59,154 nt of DNA from Pseudomonas sp. NFACC02 (lineage in GTDB: Bacteria; Pseudomonadota; Gammaproteobacteria; Pseudomonadales; Pseudomonadaceae), in the NCBI RefSeq assembly GCF_900110765.1, contig NZ_FOEO01000022.1, positions 21,399 through 80,552 on the forward strand. Direction: 5' to 3'. Positions 17,465 through 25,805 of the stretch are shown in pieces. Position 1 is the stretch's first letter; every line of letters starts with the position of its first letter. A model generated the notes under the pieces. That model made no database searches. It was not told where the DNA came from and saw only the letters and a list, made by a program, of their open reading frames with translations. Made by a program: the position numbers and the translations under genes.

Positions 17465-17716
17465 TTACTTGCGGCTTGCCTTGTCCAACATGCGCAGAGC
17501 GCGCTCGTTGGCTTCGTCAGCAGTCTGCTGAGCTTTCTGAGCAGCAGCCAGAGCTTCATCAGCCTTGCGGTAGGCTTCATCAGCACGAGCTTGTGCACGG
17601 GCAGCTGCATCTTCAGTTGCAGTCAGACGAGCTTCGGTTTCTTTGGTGGCGCTGCTGCAACCGGTAGCCAGAACTGCGGCCAGGGCCAGAGCAGAGAATT
17701 TCAGAACGTTGTTCAT
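17465..17716 (-). CDS. oprI: Major outer membrane lipoprotein OprI (Lpp-like)
   Basis: An 83-residue Braun-type lipoprotein. The signal peptide ends in the lipobox LATGCS, with acylation expected at C20. The mature part is an alanine-rich coiled coil (RLTATEDAAARAQARADEAY, then heptads) that trimerises, and the last residue is a lysine (DKASRK), the site of linkage to peptidoglycan in Lpp. It anchors the outer membrane to the cell wall. An L,D-transpeptidase gene faces it downstream. Codon use is strongly biased, as expected for one of the most abundant proteins in the cell. Confidence 0.97.
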   Translation of the reverse strand: MNNVLKFSALALAAVLATGCSSATKETEARLTATEDAAARAQARADEAYRKADEALAAAQKAQQTADEANERALRMLDKASRK

Positions 17717-17796
17717 CGTGTTCCCCTTAAAGGACTTCTATCAAATTAGTCACCTCTCGAAAATGAGAAAATGACCGGCGTACATACTACCCATTG

Positions 17797-17825
17797 TTTG
17801 TAGTAAGTAAACGGACTAAGCGCAA
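17797..17825 (-). promoter_or_regulatory. Candidate oprI promoter
   Basis: On the minus strand TTGCGC (17825-17820) and TACAAA (17802-17797) are separated by 17 bases, about 80 bases before the oprI start. The match to sigma-70 boxes is fair, not strong; the flanks are AT-rich. Confidence 0.4.
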
Positions 17826-18435
17826 GAACCGCATAAAATTCTTTGCTTTGAAGGTGTTCCGCGCACATCTTCACGCTTTTTGTCTGAGAAAACCCAGTCC
17901 TGTCAGGCGATTACGCCTGTCAGTAGGGGCACACGGGCTGCCGGCCCCGCGTACGTCAATAACGTGACCCGGGTCAATCACAGTGCTTCAGGCATCGACT
18001 GAGTGGCATTGAACCGCGTCACAGCCTTTTTTTGTATAGACGATGATCAGCGATGGTGCTTGTTTGCGGGTGCTTAAATGCATGCTTAAAGTGACTTCGC
18101 CGAGCCTTGAGCGTCTCAATGGACATTCCCCGGCGACGTCAGGTTCCGTCGTACCGCTCGGTCACCCGGTCAGATGTGCGGCAGTGCATTTATGGTTGAT
18201 TCACTTGAGCGGATCCGATAATGGCGCCTACTATTTGCACGTGCTCTTTGTTTTGAGAACAGCAAGGCTCTTCTCGGTGTCCAAACCAGGCACAGGGTGG
18301 CGTAGAAGGCAGTATTGCGTGCACAGGCCCGAAGGGCCGGCTCGCGGTGATTTTCATACTTGCCTGCAGAGGTTCCTTCGCCGGACAAAGATGGGTAAGG
18401 TAAGGGTCCAATTCCAAGACCCGCGAGGAGTAGTG
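17826..18435. other. Intergenic region between oprI and the acetyltransferase
   Basis: About 600 bases without a convincing gene. An imperfect palindrome around CAGGCG-ATTA-CGCCTG lies at 17900-17923, and a small GGCCC-GAA-GGGCC hairpin lies near 18328-18340. The frame of the acetyltransferase is open upstream to 18043, but that extension has no ribosome binding site or recognisable sequence. A small RNA could be hidden here; I cannot show one. Confidence 0.35.
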
Positions 18436-18717
18436 ATGAGCGAGGCGTTGTCCATCCACCATGACCAGACCGGTCACCAGTTCGAGATCAGTATCGACGG
18501 TCACCGAGCCTATCTGACGTACATGGACCTGGGGAAACAGACCCTGGATATCTATCGCACGTTCGTTCCCAACGCGTTGCGTGGACGAGGCATTGCAGCG
18601 GCGCTCACCGAGGTGGCGCTCGATTATGCGGAGAGCATGGGCTACACCGTCATTCCCTCATGCTCTTACGTCGAACGTTATATGGAGCGTAATCAACGCC
18701 AGGCCGCCAAGATCTGA
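18436..18717 (+). CDS. Small GNAT family N-acetyltransferase (YidJ/COG2388-like)
   Basis: A 93-residue single-domain acetyltransferase. The core VPNALRGRGIAAALTEVALDYAE carries the R/Q-x-x-G-x-G/A acetyl-CoA motif, and YTVIPSCSYVERYMERN is typical of the short COG2388 branch. The ATG at 18436 follows GAGGAG at 18425-18430. The substrate is unknown. It is convergent with the DAHP synthase gene, with a shared terminator between them. Confidence 0.85.
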   Translation: MSEALSIHHDQTGHQFEISIDGHRAYLTYMDLGKQTLDIYRTFVPNALRGRGIAAALTEVALDYAESMGYTVIPSCSYVERYMERNQRQAAKI

Positions 18718-18751
18718 GTCGGGGATTCAAGCACCCGCCGCTGTAATGAAA

Positions 18752-18776
18752 AACGCCGAGCTATGTGCTCGGCGTT
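18752..18776. terminator. Bidirectional intrinsic terminator
   Basis: AACGCCGAG pairs with CTCGGCGTT around the seven-base loop CTATGTG. It is flanked by A-rich sequence on the left and a T-rich stretch on the right, so it can serve both the acetyltransferase and the convergent DAHP synthase gene. Confidence 0.8.
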
Positions 18777-18795
18777 GTTGTTTCTGGCGTAGCGA

Positions 18796-19872
18796 TCAGG
18801 TGCGGTTGCGCTTGGGCAATACGTCCCTGAGCTTGGCGTGCATGCTGCGCAAGGTTTTCTCGGTGCTTTCCCAATCGATGCAGGCATCGGTGATCGACAC
18901 GCCGTATTGCAGGTCGGCCAGGTCTTTGGGGATAGCCTGAGCGCCCCATTTCAGGTGGCTTTCGACCATCAGGCCAATGATTGACTGGTTGCCTTCCAGG
19001 ATCTGGTTGGCGACGTTTTCCATGACCAGTGGTTGCAGAGCCGGGTCCTTGTTGGAGTTGGCGTGGCTGCAATCGACCATGATATTCGGCTTGATCTTCG
19101 CCTTGTTCAGCGCCTGCTCGCAGAGCGCGACGCTGACCGAGTCGTAGTTCGGCTTGCCGTTGCCACCGCGCAGCACCACGTGACCGTAGGCATTGCCCTT
19201 GGTGGTGACGATGGAAACGCCCCCTTCCTGGTTGATACCCAGGAAACGGTGCGGGCTGGACACTGACTGCAGGGCGTTGATGGCAACCGTGAGGCCGCCG
19301 TCGGTGCCGTTCTTGAAACCGACCGCCGAGGACAGGCCAGACGCCATTTCGCGGTGGGTCTGGGACTCGGTGGTGCGTGCGCCGATGGCCGACCAGCTGA
19401 TCAGGTCCTGCAGGTATTGCGGCGAGATAGGGTCAAGCGCTTCGGTCGCGGTCGGCAGGCCTTTCTCGGCCAGGTCCAGCAACAGTTGACGACCAATGTG
19501 CAGACCGTCCTGAATCTTGAAGGAGTCATCCAGGTACGGATCGTTGATCAGGCCTTTCCAGCCAACGGTCGTGCGTGGCTTTTCGAAGTAGACACGCATG
19601 ACCAGATACAGGGTGTCGGACACTTCCGCCGCCAGGGCCTTCAGGCGCTCGGCGTATTCGTGGGCAGCCTTGATGTCATGGATCGAGCACGGTCCGATCA
19701 CGATGAACAGCCGGTGGTCCTTGCCATCGAGAATGTTGCGGATGACTTCGCGACCCTTGCTCACAGTGGCCTGGGCGGCAGCGGTGAGGGGGATTTCGCG
19801 CTTGAGCTGATCCGGGGTGATCAGGGTCTCGTTGGAGGCAACGTTGAGGTCGTCAATCGGTAAATCAGCCAT
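18796..19872 (-). CDS. 3-deoxy-7-phosphoheptulonate (DAHP) synthase, class I AroF/AroG/AroH type
   Basis: A 358-residue enzyme that joins phosphoenolpyruvate and erythrose 4-phosphate in the first step of aromatic amino acid synthesis. Visible family blocks are FIVIGPCSIHD (metal-binding cysteine), MRVYFEKPRTTVGWKGLINDP, IGARTTESQTHREMASGLS, GFKNGTDGG and VDCSHANS. The start MADLPIDDLN at 19872 was chosen; MSNT at 19884 is four codons earlier, and the frame is open to 20037 without conserved sequence. Which aromatic amino acid inhibits it cannot be told from the sequence by eye. The neighbourhood matches PA1750 of P. aeruginosa. Confidence 0.93.
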   Translation of the reverse strand: MADLPIDDLNVASNETLITPDQLKREIPLTAAAQATVSKGREVIRNILDGKDHRLFIVIGPCSIHDIKAAHEYAERLKALAAEVSDTLYLVMRVYFEKPRTTVGWKGLINDPYLDDSFKIQDGLHIGRQLLLDLAEKGLPTATEALDPISPQYLQDLISWSAIGARTTESQTHREMASGLSSAVGFKNGTDGGLTVAINALQSVSSPHRFLGINQEGGVSIVTTKGNAYGHVVLRGGNGKPNYDSVSVALCEQALNKAKIKPNIMVDCSHANSNKDPALQPLVMENVANQILEGNQSIIGLMVESHLKWGAQAIPKDLADLQYGVSITDACIDWESTEKTLRSMHAKLRDVLPKRNRT

Positions 19873-20128
19873 CGTGTTACTCATCAGGTCACGGATGCTG
19901 GCCGCCAACGTCCCCGTGCGGCGGAGCCGAGCATTATTGAGCGCAACGGGGGAGCCGAACCTTAGCGCGTTCGCCGGTACTTCGACAATGGGTAAAACGT
20001 GGCTTTCCTCCAACAGGTGCGGGATTGTCGAGCACATTATGTCCGGGGCGTCGCGAACAGGGCGCCTGATGTGGGTAAACTGCGCGCTGTGGACGGACAG
20101 CGCGCGTGGCGCACCTGGAGTAAGCGGC

Positions 20129-20464
20129 GTGGAACAACTGCACCTGACGGATTTTGACCTCGATCAGCAATTGCTGGCGTTACCTGGCGTCTCGCTGCTT
20201 ATATTCACCAGCGTGGGTTGCGCCAGTTGCCGCTGGGCCCGGCATCATCTGCCAGAGCAGTCGTTGCCTGTCGACCGGCTGTGCTGGATCGATGCCGAGG
20301 AGAACGGTGGCGCCGTGCAACGCTATGGCGTATTTCACCTGCCGTCATTGTTCGTCATTCGCGACGGTGAGTTTTACGGTGCGTTACGCAGTCAGATATC
20401 CGCTGAGGCCATCACCATCGGCCTCGATCAGGTGTTGAGCCGTGCGCCTGAAGAGTTGCCTTGA
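20129..20464 (+). CDS. Thioredoxin-like protein
   Basis: A 111-residue protein with a thioredoxin fold. The redox motif is FTSVGCASCRWARHHLP (CxxC), and the cis-proline loop is GVFHLPSLFVI. The GTG at 20129 is preceded by GGAG at 20117-20120 with eight-base spacing; the open frame upstream is not thioredoxin-like. It has no signal peptide, so it should act in the cytoplasm. Its stop is 11 bases before the PanE-like gene, suggesting a two-gene transcript. Confidence 0.85.
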   Translation: MEQLHLTDFDLDQQLLALPGVSLLIFTSVGCASCRWARHHLPEQSLPVDRLCWIDAEENGGAVQRYGVFHLPSLFVIRDGEFYGALRSQISAEAITIGLDQVLSRAPEELP

Positions 20465-20475
20465 ACGGGGGAAGC

Positions 20476-21438
20476 ATGAGCGAAATCTTTAAAAAGCCGC
20501 GTGTGGGGATCATTGGCACCGGCGCCATCGGCGGATTTTATGGTGTGATGTTGGCCCGCGCGGGCTATGACGTGCATTTTCTGCTGCGCAGTGAATTCAG
20601 CGCGGTCTCGCAAAAAGGTTTGCGCGTGGACAGCCAGGTGCACGGCGTGTTGAGTCTGGACCCGGTTCAGGCGTACGCCTCGGCCGACGACATGCCCGCC
20701 TGTGACTGGCTGCTGGTGGGCGCGAAAACCACCGGCAATGACGGTGTCGCGCCGGCGATCATTCAGGCCGCAGCGCCCGGTGCCAAGGTGTTGATGCTAC
20801 AAAACGGCCTGGGCGTCGAGGATGACCTGCGTGCTTTTCTACCCGATTCCTTGCACTTGCTCGGCGGGCTTTGCTTTATCTGCGTGCATCGCACCGGGCC
20901 GGGTCAAATCGCACATCAGGCCTTTGGCGCTGTAAACCTTGGCTATCATAGCGGCCCGGCGGTCGATGGCGCGGCACGTTTGACTGTCGTCGAAGAAGGC
21001 GCAGCGCTGTTCCATGCCGCCGGTCTCGAATCGGTGGCGATGGATAACCTCGACAGGGCGCGCTGGCAGAAGCTGGTGTGGAACGTGCCTTACAACGGCT
21101 TGTCGGTGCTGCTCAATGCCAGCACCACACCACTGATGGCAGATCCGGACAGCCGCGAATTGATTCAAGGGCTGATGGCCGAAGTGGTGCAGGGGGCTGA
21201 GGCCTGCGGGCATACCTTGCCGGACGGGTACGCGGAGCAATTATTCAAGGTCACCGGGCACATGCCGGATTATCGGCCGAGCATGCACCACGATTTTGTC
21301 GAAAAGCGCCCTCTGGAGCTGGAGGCGATTTACGCAAAACCGTTGGCAGCGGCGTTGGCCGCAGGTTGCGACATGCCGAAGATCCGGGCGTTGTATCACG
21401 CGCTGGCCTTCATCGATCGCCGTCATCGTGGAGGCTAG
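20476..21438 (+). CDS. Putative 2-dehydropantoate 2-reductase (PanE/ApbA family)
   Basis: A 320-residue ketopantoate reductase-like protein. The NADPH-binding motif is VGIIGTGAIGGFYGVMLARA; the middle contains VLMLQNGLGVED, and the catalytic lysine lies in ARWQKLVWNVPYNGLSVLL. PanE makes pantoate for pantothenate and CoA, but Pseudomonas carries several paralogues, so the exact reaction here is uncertain. The ATG at 20476 follows a GGGGAAG ribosome binding site. Confidence 0.85.
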   Translation: MSEIFKKPRVGIIGTGAIGGFYGVMLARAGYDVHFLLRSEFSAVSQKGLRVDSQVHGVLSLDPVQAYASADDMPACDWLLVGAKTTGNDGVAPAIIQAAAPGAKVLMLQNGLGVEDDLRAFLPDSLHLLGGLCFICVHRTGPGQIAHQAFGAVNLGYHSGPAVDGAARLTVVEEGAALFHAAGLESVAMDNLDRARWQKLVWNVPYNGLSVLLNASTTPLMADPDSRELIQGLMAEVVQGAEACGHTLPDGYAEQLFKVTGHMPDYRPSMHHDFVEKRPLELEAIYAKPLAAALAAGCDMPKIRALYHALAFIDRRHRGG

Positions 21439-21501
21439 CGTGACCTTTCTGTCATCGCGACCCCGTCGGGCCGCGAGCTCATTGAATTGACGGAGTAGTC
21501 A

Positions 21502-22422
21502 ATGGCCAACGATCTGAGCCTGAAAACCGCAGGTAACAAGCTGGTTCTGGCGATTTCTTCCCGCGCGTTGTTCGACCTGCGGGAAAGTCATGCGATCTAC
21601 ATGGCAGACGGTGTTGCTGCGTATCGCCAGTACCAGATCGATCATGAAGATGAAGTGCTGGAGCCCGGTGATGCCTTTCTGCTGGTGGAAAAGCTGCTGA
21701 GCCTCAATGCCAGCCTCAGCCAATCACGGGTGGAGGTCATTCTCGTATCGCGCAACAGTGCGGACACCGGACTGCGGGTCTTCAATTCGATTCAGCATTA
21801 TGGTCTGGACATCTCCCGGGCGGCGTTCGTGGGTGGGCGCAGTCCGTTTCCCTATCTCGCCGCGTTTGGCAGCCACCTGTTTCTGTCCACGCATGCAGAG
21901 GATGTGCGCAGCACACTGGACGCGGGTTTCGCGGCGGCCACGATTCTGTCCGGTGGCGCCCGGCGCGCCGCCAGTGCCGAATTGCGCATTGCCTTCGATG
22001 GCGATGCGGTGTTGTTTTCCGACGAGTCCGAACGGGTCTACCAGTCCGGCGGCCTGGAGGCTTTTCAGGCCAACGAGCGGGAAGCCGCGCGTCTGCCGTT
22101 GCCAGGCGGGCCGTTCAAACCTTTCCTCGCGGCGTTGAACCTGTTGCAGCGCGAGTTTCCCGAAGCGTCCTGTCCTATCCGCACGGCGTTGGTCACCGCG
22201 CGTTCTGCGCCTGCCCACGAGCGCGTCATCCGCACGCTGCGCGAGTGGGACATCCGGCTGGATGAGTCGCTTTTCCTGGGAGGACTGGAAAAATCGGCCT
22301 TCCTCGAAGCGTTCGCGGCCGACGTGTTTTTTGACGATCAGCCCGGGCATTGCGAGAAGGCGCGGGAGGTCGTCGCGACGGGACACGTGCCGCACGGCAT
22401 CAGCAATGAGCTAAAACAGTGA
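21502..22422 (+). CDS. 5'-nucleotidase (cN-I-like)
   Basis: A 306-residue protein similar to cytosolic 5'-nucleotidase type I, which removes phosphate from nucleoside monophosphates. Family blocks seen are LVLAISSRALFDLRESHAIY near the N terminus, LVSRNSADTGLRVFNSIQHY, FVGGRSPFPYLAAFGSHLFL, LRIAFDGDAVLFSDESE (the aspartate motif) and AFAADVFFDDQPGHCE. It is a HAD-like enzyme. It stands between the PanE-like and Usp genes on the same strand with about 60 bases before it. Confidence 0.88.
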   Translation: MANDLSLKTAGNKLVLAISSRALFDLRESHAIYMADGVAAYRQYQIDHEDEVLEPGDAFLLVEKLLSLNASLSQSRVEVILVSRNSADTGLRVFNSIQHYGLDISRAAFVGGRSPFPYLAAFGSHLFLSTHAEDVRSTLDAGFAAATILSGGARRAASAELRIAFDGDAVLFSDESERVYQSGGLEAFQANEREAARLPLPGGPFKPFLAALNLLQREFPEASCPIRTALVTARSAPAHERVIRTLREWDIRLDESLFLGGLEKSAFLEAFAADVFFDDQPGHCEKAREVVATGHVPHGISNELKQ

Positions 22423-22517
22423 ACCTTTAGACCGGAAAGCTGTATCAAAGCGGCCGATTCGCGTGTGCGCTGCTACGCTCAGTGGTATCTGCGCCTTCGT
22501 GGCTGCCTGGAGGTCAC

Positions 22518-23012
22518 ATGATTCGCTCGATGCTGTATGCCACGGACCTTGGTCTCTACGCGCCCTACGTCCTGCAGCATGCGCTGGCGCTGGCCAAGAC
22601 GTTCAAAGCCGAGCTCCACGTGGTCCATGTCGTCGAGCCCATGGGGCCGTTCGCCGAATCCGTGTTGCAGAGTTATCTGGCCGAAGACGTACTCAGAGAG
22701 CTGCACAGCGAAGGGGTGAACACCGTCATCGAGGGCATCGAGCTGAAAGTCCTTGCCAGCTTTCGTGACGAGCTTGGCGAGGATCACCAGGACCTTGAGC
22801 TGATTCGCAGCGTGCGCGTCGTTCAGGGCGATCCCTCCAACGTCATTCTCGAACAGGCGCAAAGACTGGAAGTCGATCTGCTGGTGGTCGGCAGCCACAG
22901 CCATGGGGCAGAGGGGGATACACCCATTGGACGAACCGCAGCGAAGGTTTTACAGCTGTCGGAGGTGCCGGTGTACATGGTACCGATGGTGCAGAACCGC
23001 GCCAGGGCGTGA
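22518..23012 (+). CDS. Universal stress protein family (UspA-like)
   Basis: A 164-residue single Usp domain beginning MIRSMLYATDLGLYAPYVLQ. The C-terminal nucleotide-binding block is LLVVGSHSHGAEGDTPIGRT followed by KVLQLSEVPVYMVP, matching the G-x2-G-x9-G-S/T pattern only in part. The ATG at 22518 follows a strong GGAGG at 22509-22513. It probably binds ATP and takes part in a general stress response; the specific role is unknown. Confidence 0.85.
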   Translation: MIRSMLYATDLGLYAPYVLQHALALAKTFKAELHVVHVVEPMGPFAESVLQSYLAEDVLRELHSEGVNTVIEGIELKVLASFRDELGEDHQDLELIRSVRVVQGDPSNVILEQAQRLEVDLLVVGSHSHGAEGDTPIGRTAAKVLQLSEVPVYMVPMVQNRARA

Positions 23013-23153
23013 GGGGGAAGGGGAAACGCATGTTGGCGTGAAAATGCAGCGTGTCATTACGGCGCAAAAGTGATAAAAAGTTCTACCTTTGCCTTCCTGA
23101 CCATTAATCCAGTTATATACCGTCGCTGATGACCGCGGCGTTGAGGGATACCT

Positions 23154-24128
23154 ATGAAGCTTCAACAATTGCGCTACATCTGGGAAGTGGCGCACCACGA
23201 CCTCAACGTTTCGGCCACGGCACAAAGCCTGTACACATCGCAGCCAGGGATCAGCAAGCAGATCCGTTTGCTCGAAGACGAATTGGGCGTCGAGGTTTTT
23301 GCGCGCAGCGGCAAGCACCTGACACGGGTGACGCCGGCGGGGGAGCGCATCATTACCACGGCAGGCGAAATCCTGCGCAAGGTCGAGAGCATCAAGCAGA
23401 TCGCTCAAGAATTCTCCAATGAGAAGAAAGGCACCTTGTCGATTGCGACCACTCACACCCAGGCGCGTTACGCCTTGCCGCCGGTCATCAGCAATTTCAT
23501 CAAGCAGTACCCTGACGTGGCGTTGCATATGCATCAGGGGTCGCCGATGCAGATCGCTGAAATGGCCGCGGACGGCACCGTGGATTTTGCGATAGCCACC
23601 GAAGCGCTGGAACTGTTCGGCGATCTGGTGATGATGCCGTGCTACACATGGAACCGCTGTGTCGTCGTGCCCCAGGGGCATCCGTTGACCAAACTGCCCA
23701 AACTGACCCTGGAAATTCTGGCCGAATACCCGATCGTGACCTACGTGTTCGGCTTCACCGGGCGCTCGAAGCTGGACGAAGCGTTCAGTCATCGGGGGCT
23801 GACACCCAAGGTGGTTTTCACCGCCGCCGATGCCGACGTGATCAAAACCTATGTCAGGCTGGGGCTGGGCGTGGGCATCGTCGCCAAAATGGCGGTAGAC
23901 CCCAAGCTGGACAGCGATCTGGTGGTGCTGGATGCCAGTGAACTGTTCGAAGCCAGCATTACCAAGATCGGTTTTCGTCGTGGCACGTTCCTGCGGGGGT
24001 TCATGTGCGACTTCATCGAGAAGTTCGCGCCGCACCTGACCCGCGATGTCATGGCCAAGGCGATCCAGTGCCATAACAAGCAGGAACTGGAAGAGCTGTT
24101 CGATGGCGTGGTGCTGCCGGAGCACTGA
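23154..24128 (+). CDS. cysB: CysB, LysR-type regulator of sulfur assimilation
   Basis: A 324-residue CysB. The N terminus MKLQQLRYIWEVAHHDLNVS is characteristic of CysB/Cbl; the helix-turn-helix follows (LYTSQPGISKQIRLLEDELG). The effector domain contains the anion and N-acetylserine binding region (TTHTQARYALPPVI). It activates sulfate uptake and reduction genes when sulfur is limiting. It is convergent with cysH, a likely target. Confidence 0.96.
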   Translation: MKLQQLRYIWEVAHHDLNVSATAQSLYTSQPGISKQIRLLEDELGVEVFARSGKHLTRVTPAGERIITTAGEILRKVESIKQIAQEFSNEKKGTLSIATTHTQARYALPPVISNFIKQYPDVALHMHQGSPMQIAEMAADGTVDFAIATEALELFGDLVMMPCYTWNRCVVVPQGHPLTKLPKLTLEILAEYPIVTYVFGFTGRSKLDEAFSHRGLTPKVVFTAADADVIKTYVRLGLGVGIVAKMAVDPKLDSDLVVLDASELFEASITKIGFRRGTFLRGFMCDFIEKFAPHLTRDVMAKAIQCHNKQELEELFDGVVLPEH

Positions 24129-24141
24129 CAGGCGTTAGCGC

Positions 24142-24223
24142 GCAGGAGCGCGCGGCCCCGCGATTCGTCGCCGCGGCATTGCATCTGGCGGCTGAAATAC
24201 TGCTATCGCGGGCAATGCTCCTG
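24142..24223. repeat. Degenerate REP pair between cysB and cysH
   Basis: 'gcaggagcgcgcggccccgcga' (24142-24163) and 'tcgcgggcaatgctcctg' (about 24206-24223) are degraded, oppositely oriented relatives of the REP core seen in the prp region. They occupy the gap between two convergent genes and may help end transcription. Confidence 0.6.
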
Positions 24224-24237
24224 GGGCTCGGCGGTGA

Positions 24238-24972
24238 TCAAGCTTTAGTGATCAGATTCCCCGAATGCAGTCCGCATTCCTTCTGCGTCGCCTCTTCCCA
24301 CCACCAACGGCCTTCGCGCTCGTGCTGATTCGGCAGGACAGGGCGTGTGCAGGGTTCGCAGCCGATGCTGATGAAACCGCGCTCATGCAGACTGTTATAG
24401 GGCAGCTCAAGCATGCGGATGTAATTCCAGACGTCTTCGCTGCTCATCTGCGCCAGTGGGTTAAATTTGTACAGGGTGCGCTCAGGCGTCGAAAACGCGC
24501 TGTCGATTTCGACCACGGCCACGCTGTTGCGAGTACTCGGACTCTGATCACGGCGCTGGCCGGTTGCCCAGGCCTTCACGTCGGTCAGCTTGCGGCGAAG
24601 CGGTTCAATCTTGCGCACGCCGCAGCATTCGCCATGGCCATCCTTATAAAAGCTGAACAGCCCCTTTTCCTTGACGAAAGGTTCAAGCTTTTCACGGTCA
24701 GGTGAAACGATGTCGATGGCGATGTTGTAGTGCTCGCGCACCTGATCGATGAAACGGTAAGTTTCCGGGTGCAGACGACCGGTGTCGAGGCTGAAGACCT
24801 TGACGTTTTTGTTGATCTTCCAGGCCATGTCCACCAGCACCACGTCTTCTGCGCCGCTGAAGGAAATCCACAGCTCGTCGCCGAAGTGCTGGAAGGCGAG
24901 CTTCAAGATGTCCTGAGCGGACTTGTTAGCGTAGGTCGCTGCTATCTCGGCGACGTCGAAGGGATGGCTCAT
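24238..24972 (-). CDS. cysH: Adenosine 5'-phosphosulfate (APS) reductase
   Basis: A 244-residue assimilatory reductase. The PP-loop block is ELWISFSGAEDVVLVDMAW. Two cysteine pairs, C116-C117 and C205-x2-C208, give the [4Fe-4S] ligands that mark APS reductases rather than PAPS reductases, and C233 in KECGLHSG is the catalytic cysteine. It reduces APS to sulfite with thioredoxin as donor. The start at 24972 (MSHPFDV) was chosen by family similarity; the frame is open to 25146. thrH is divergent from it. Confidence 0.95.
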   Translation of the reverse strand: MSHPFDVAEIAATYANKSAQDILKLAFQHFGDELWISFSGAEDVVLVDMAWKINKNVKVFSLDTGRLHPETYRFIDQVREHYNIAIDIVSPDREKLEPFVKEKGLFSFYKDGHGECCGVRKIEPLRRKLTDVKAWATGQRRDQSPSTRNSVAVVEIDSAFSTPERTLYKFNPLAQMSSEDVWNYIRMLELPYNSLHERGFISIGCEPCTRPVLPNQHEREGRWWWEEATQKECGLHSGNLITKA

Positions 24973-25160
24973 CAGGCGGCTTCCTAATCGGTGGCGGCGC
25001 GTAGGCGCTCTTAATGCGGCGCTTGAGCGCTCGTAATGGCGCAGATGGTAACAAAAACCTTCGGCGATTTGCCTGAAACCTGAGTTTGCGCGCTGCCTGC
25101 CGAGCTGGTTAGAGTGCTGCTTCCCCGACGTCGCGTGACTGAACACACAAGGAGTGGTTT

Positions 25161-25778
25161 GTGGAAATTGCCTGTCTTGACCTGGAAGGTGTGCTGGTCC
25201 CGGAAATCTGGATTGCGTTCGCGGAAAAAACCGGCATCGAGTCGCTGCGCGCCACCACGCGCGATGTTCCCGACTACGACGTGCTGATGACGCAACGCCT
25301 GCGAATACTCGACGAACACGGGCTGAAGCTGTCAGACATCCAGGAGGTCATCGCCACGCTGTCGCCGCTGGACGGCGCGGTGGATTTCGTCGACTGGCTC
25401 CGCGAACGGTTTCAGGTGGTCATTCTCTCCGACACATTCTACGAATTTTCCCAGCCGCTGATGCGCCAGTTGGGTTTCCCGACCTTGCTGTGCCATCGTC
25501 TGGTGACGGATGAAACGGGCCGGGTGGTCAATTACCAGCTGCGGCAGAAAGATCCGAAGCGTCAGTCGGTGCTGGCCTTCAAAAGTCTGTATTACCGCGT
25601 GATCGCAGCGGGGGATTCGTACAACGACACGACCATGCTCGGCGAGGCCGATGTCGGCATCCTGTTTCATGCTCCCGACAACGTCATACGGGAGTTTCCC
25701 CAGTTTCCGGCCGTGCACTCGTTCGACGCGTTGAAAAGGGAATTCATCAAGGCGTCGAACCGGGCGCTGACTCTATAA
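25161..25778 (+). CDS. thrH: Phosphoserine phosphatase / homoserine phosphotransferase ThrH
   Basis: A 205-residue HAD enzyme with motif I DLEGVL near the N terminus, motif II serine in VVILSDTFYEF and motif III/IV GDSYNDTTMLGEAD. Length and sequence fit ThrH, which dephosphorylates phosphoserine and can transfer phosphate to homoserine. It starts with GTG at 25161, preceded by AAGGAG at 25149-25154. It is divergent from cysH and convergent with pabB. Confidence 0.94.
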   Translation: MEIACLDLEGVLVPEIWIAFAEKTGIESLRATTRDVPDYDVLMTQRLRILDEHGLKLSDIQEVIATLSPLDGAVDFVDWLRERFQVVILSDTFYEFSQPLMRQLGFPTLLCHRLVTDETGRVVNYQLRQKDPKRQSVLAFKSLYYRVIAAGDSYNDTTMLGEADVGILFHAPDNVIREFPQFPAVHSFDALKREFIKASNRALTL

Positions 25779-25805
25779 ACATTGCAGCGTCCATTGTCAT
25801 GGGCG

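Noticed and set aside
18043..18435. Possible N-terminal extension of the acetyltransferase
   Set aside because: The small COG2388 acetyltransferases are about 90 residues, and a strong GAGGAG precedes the ATG at 18436. The extension has no family similarity.
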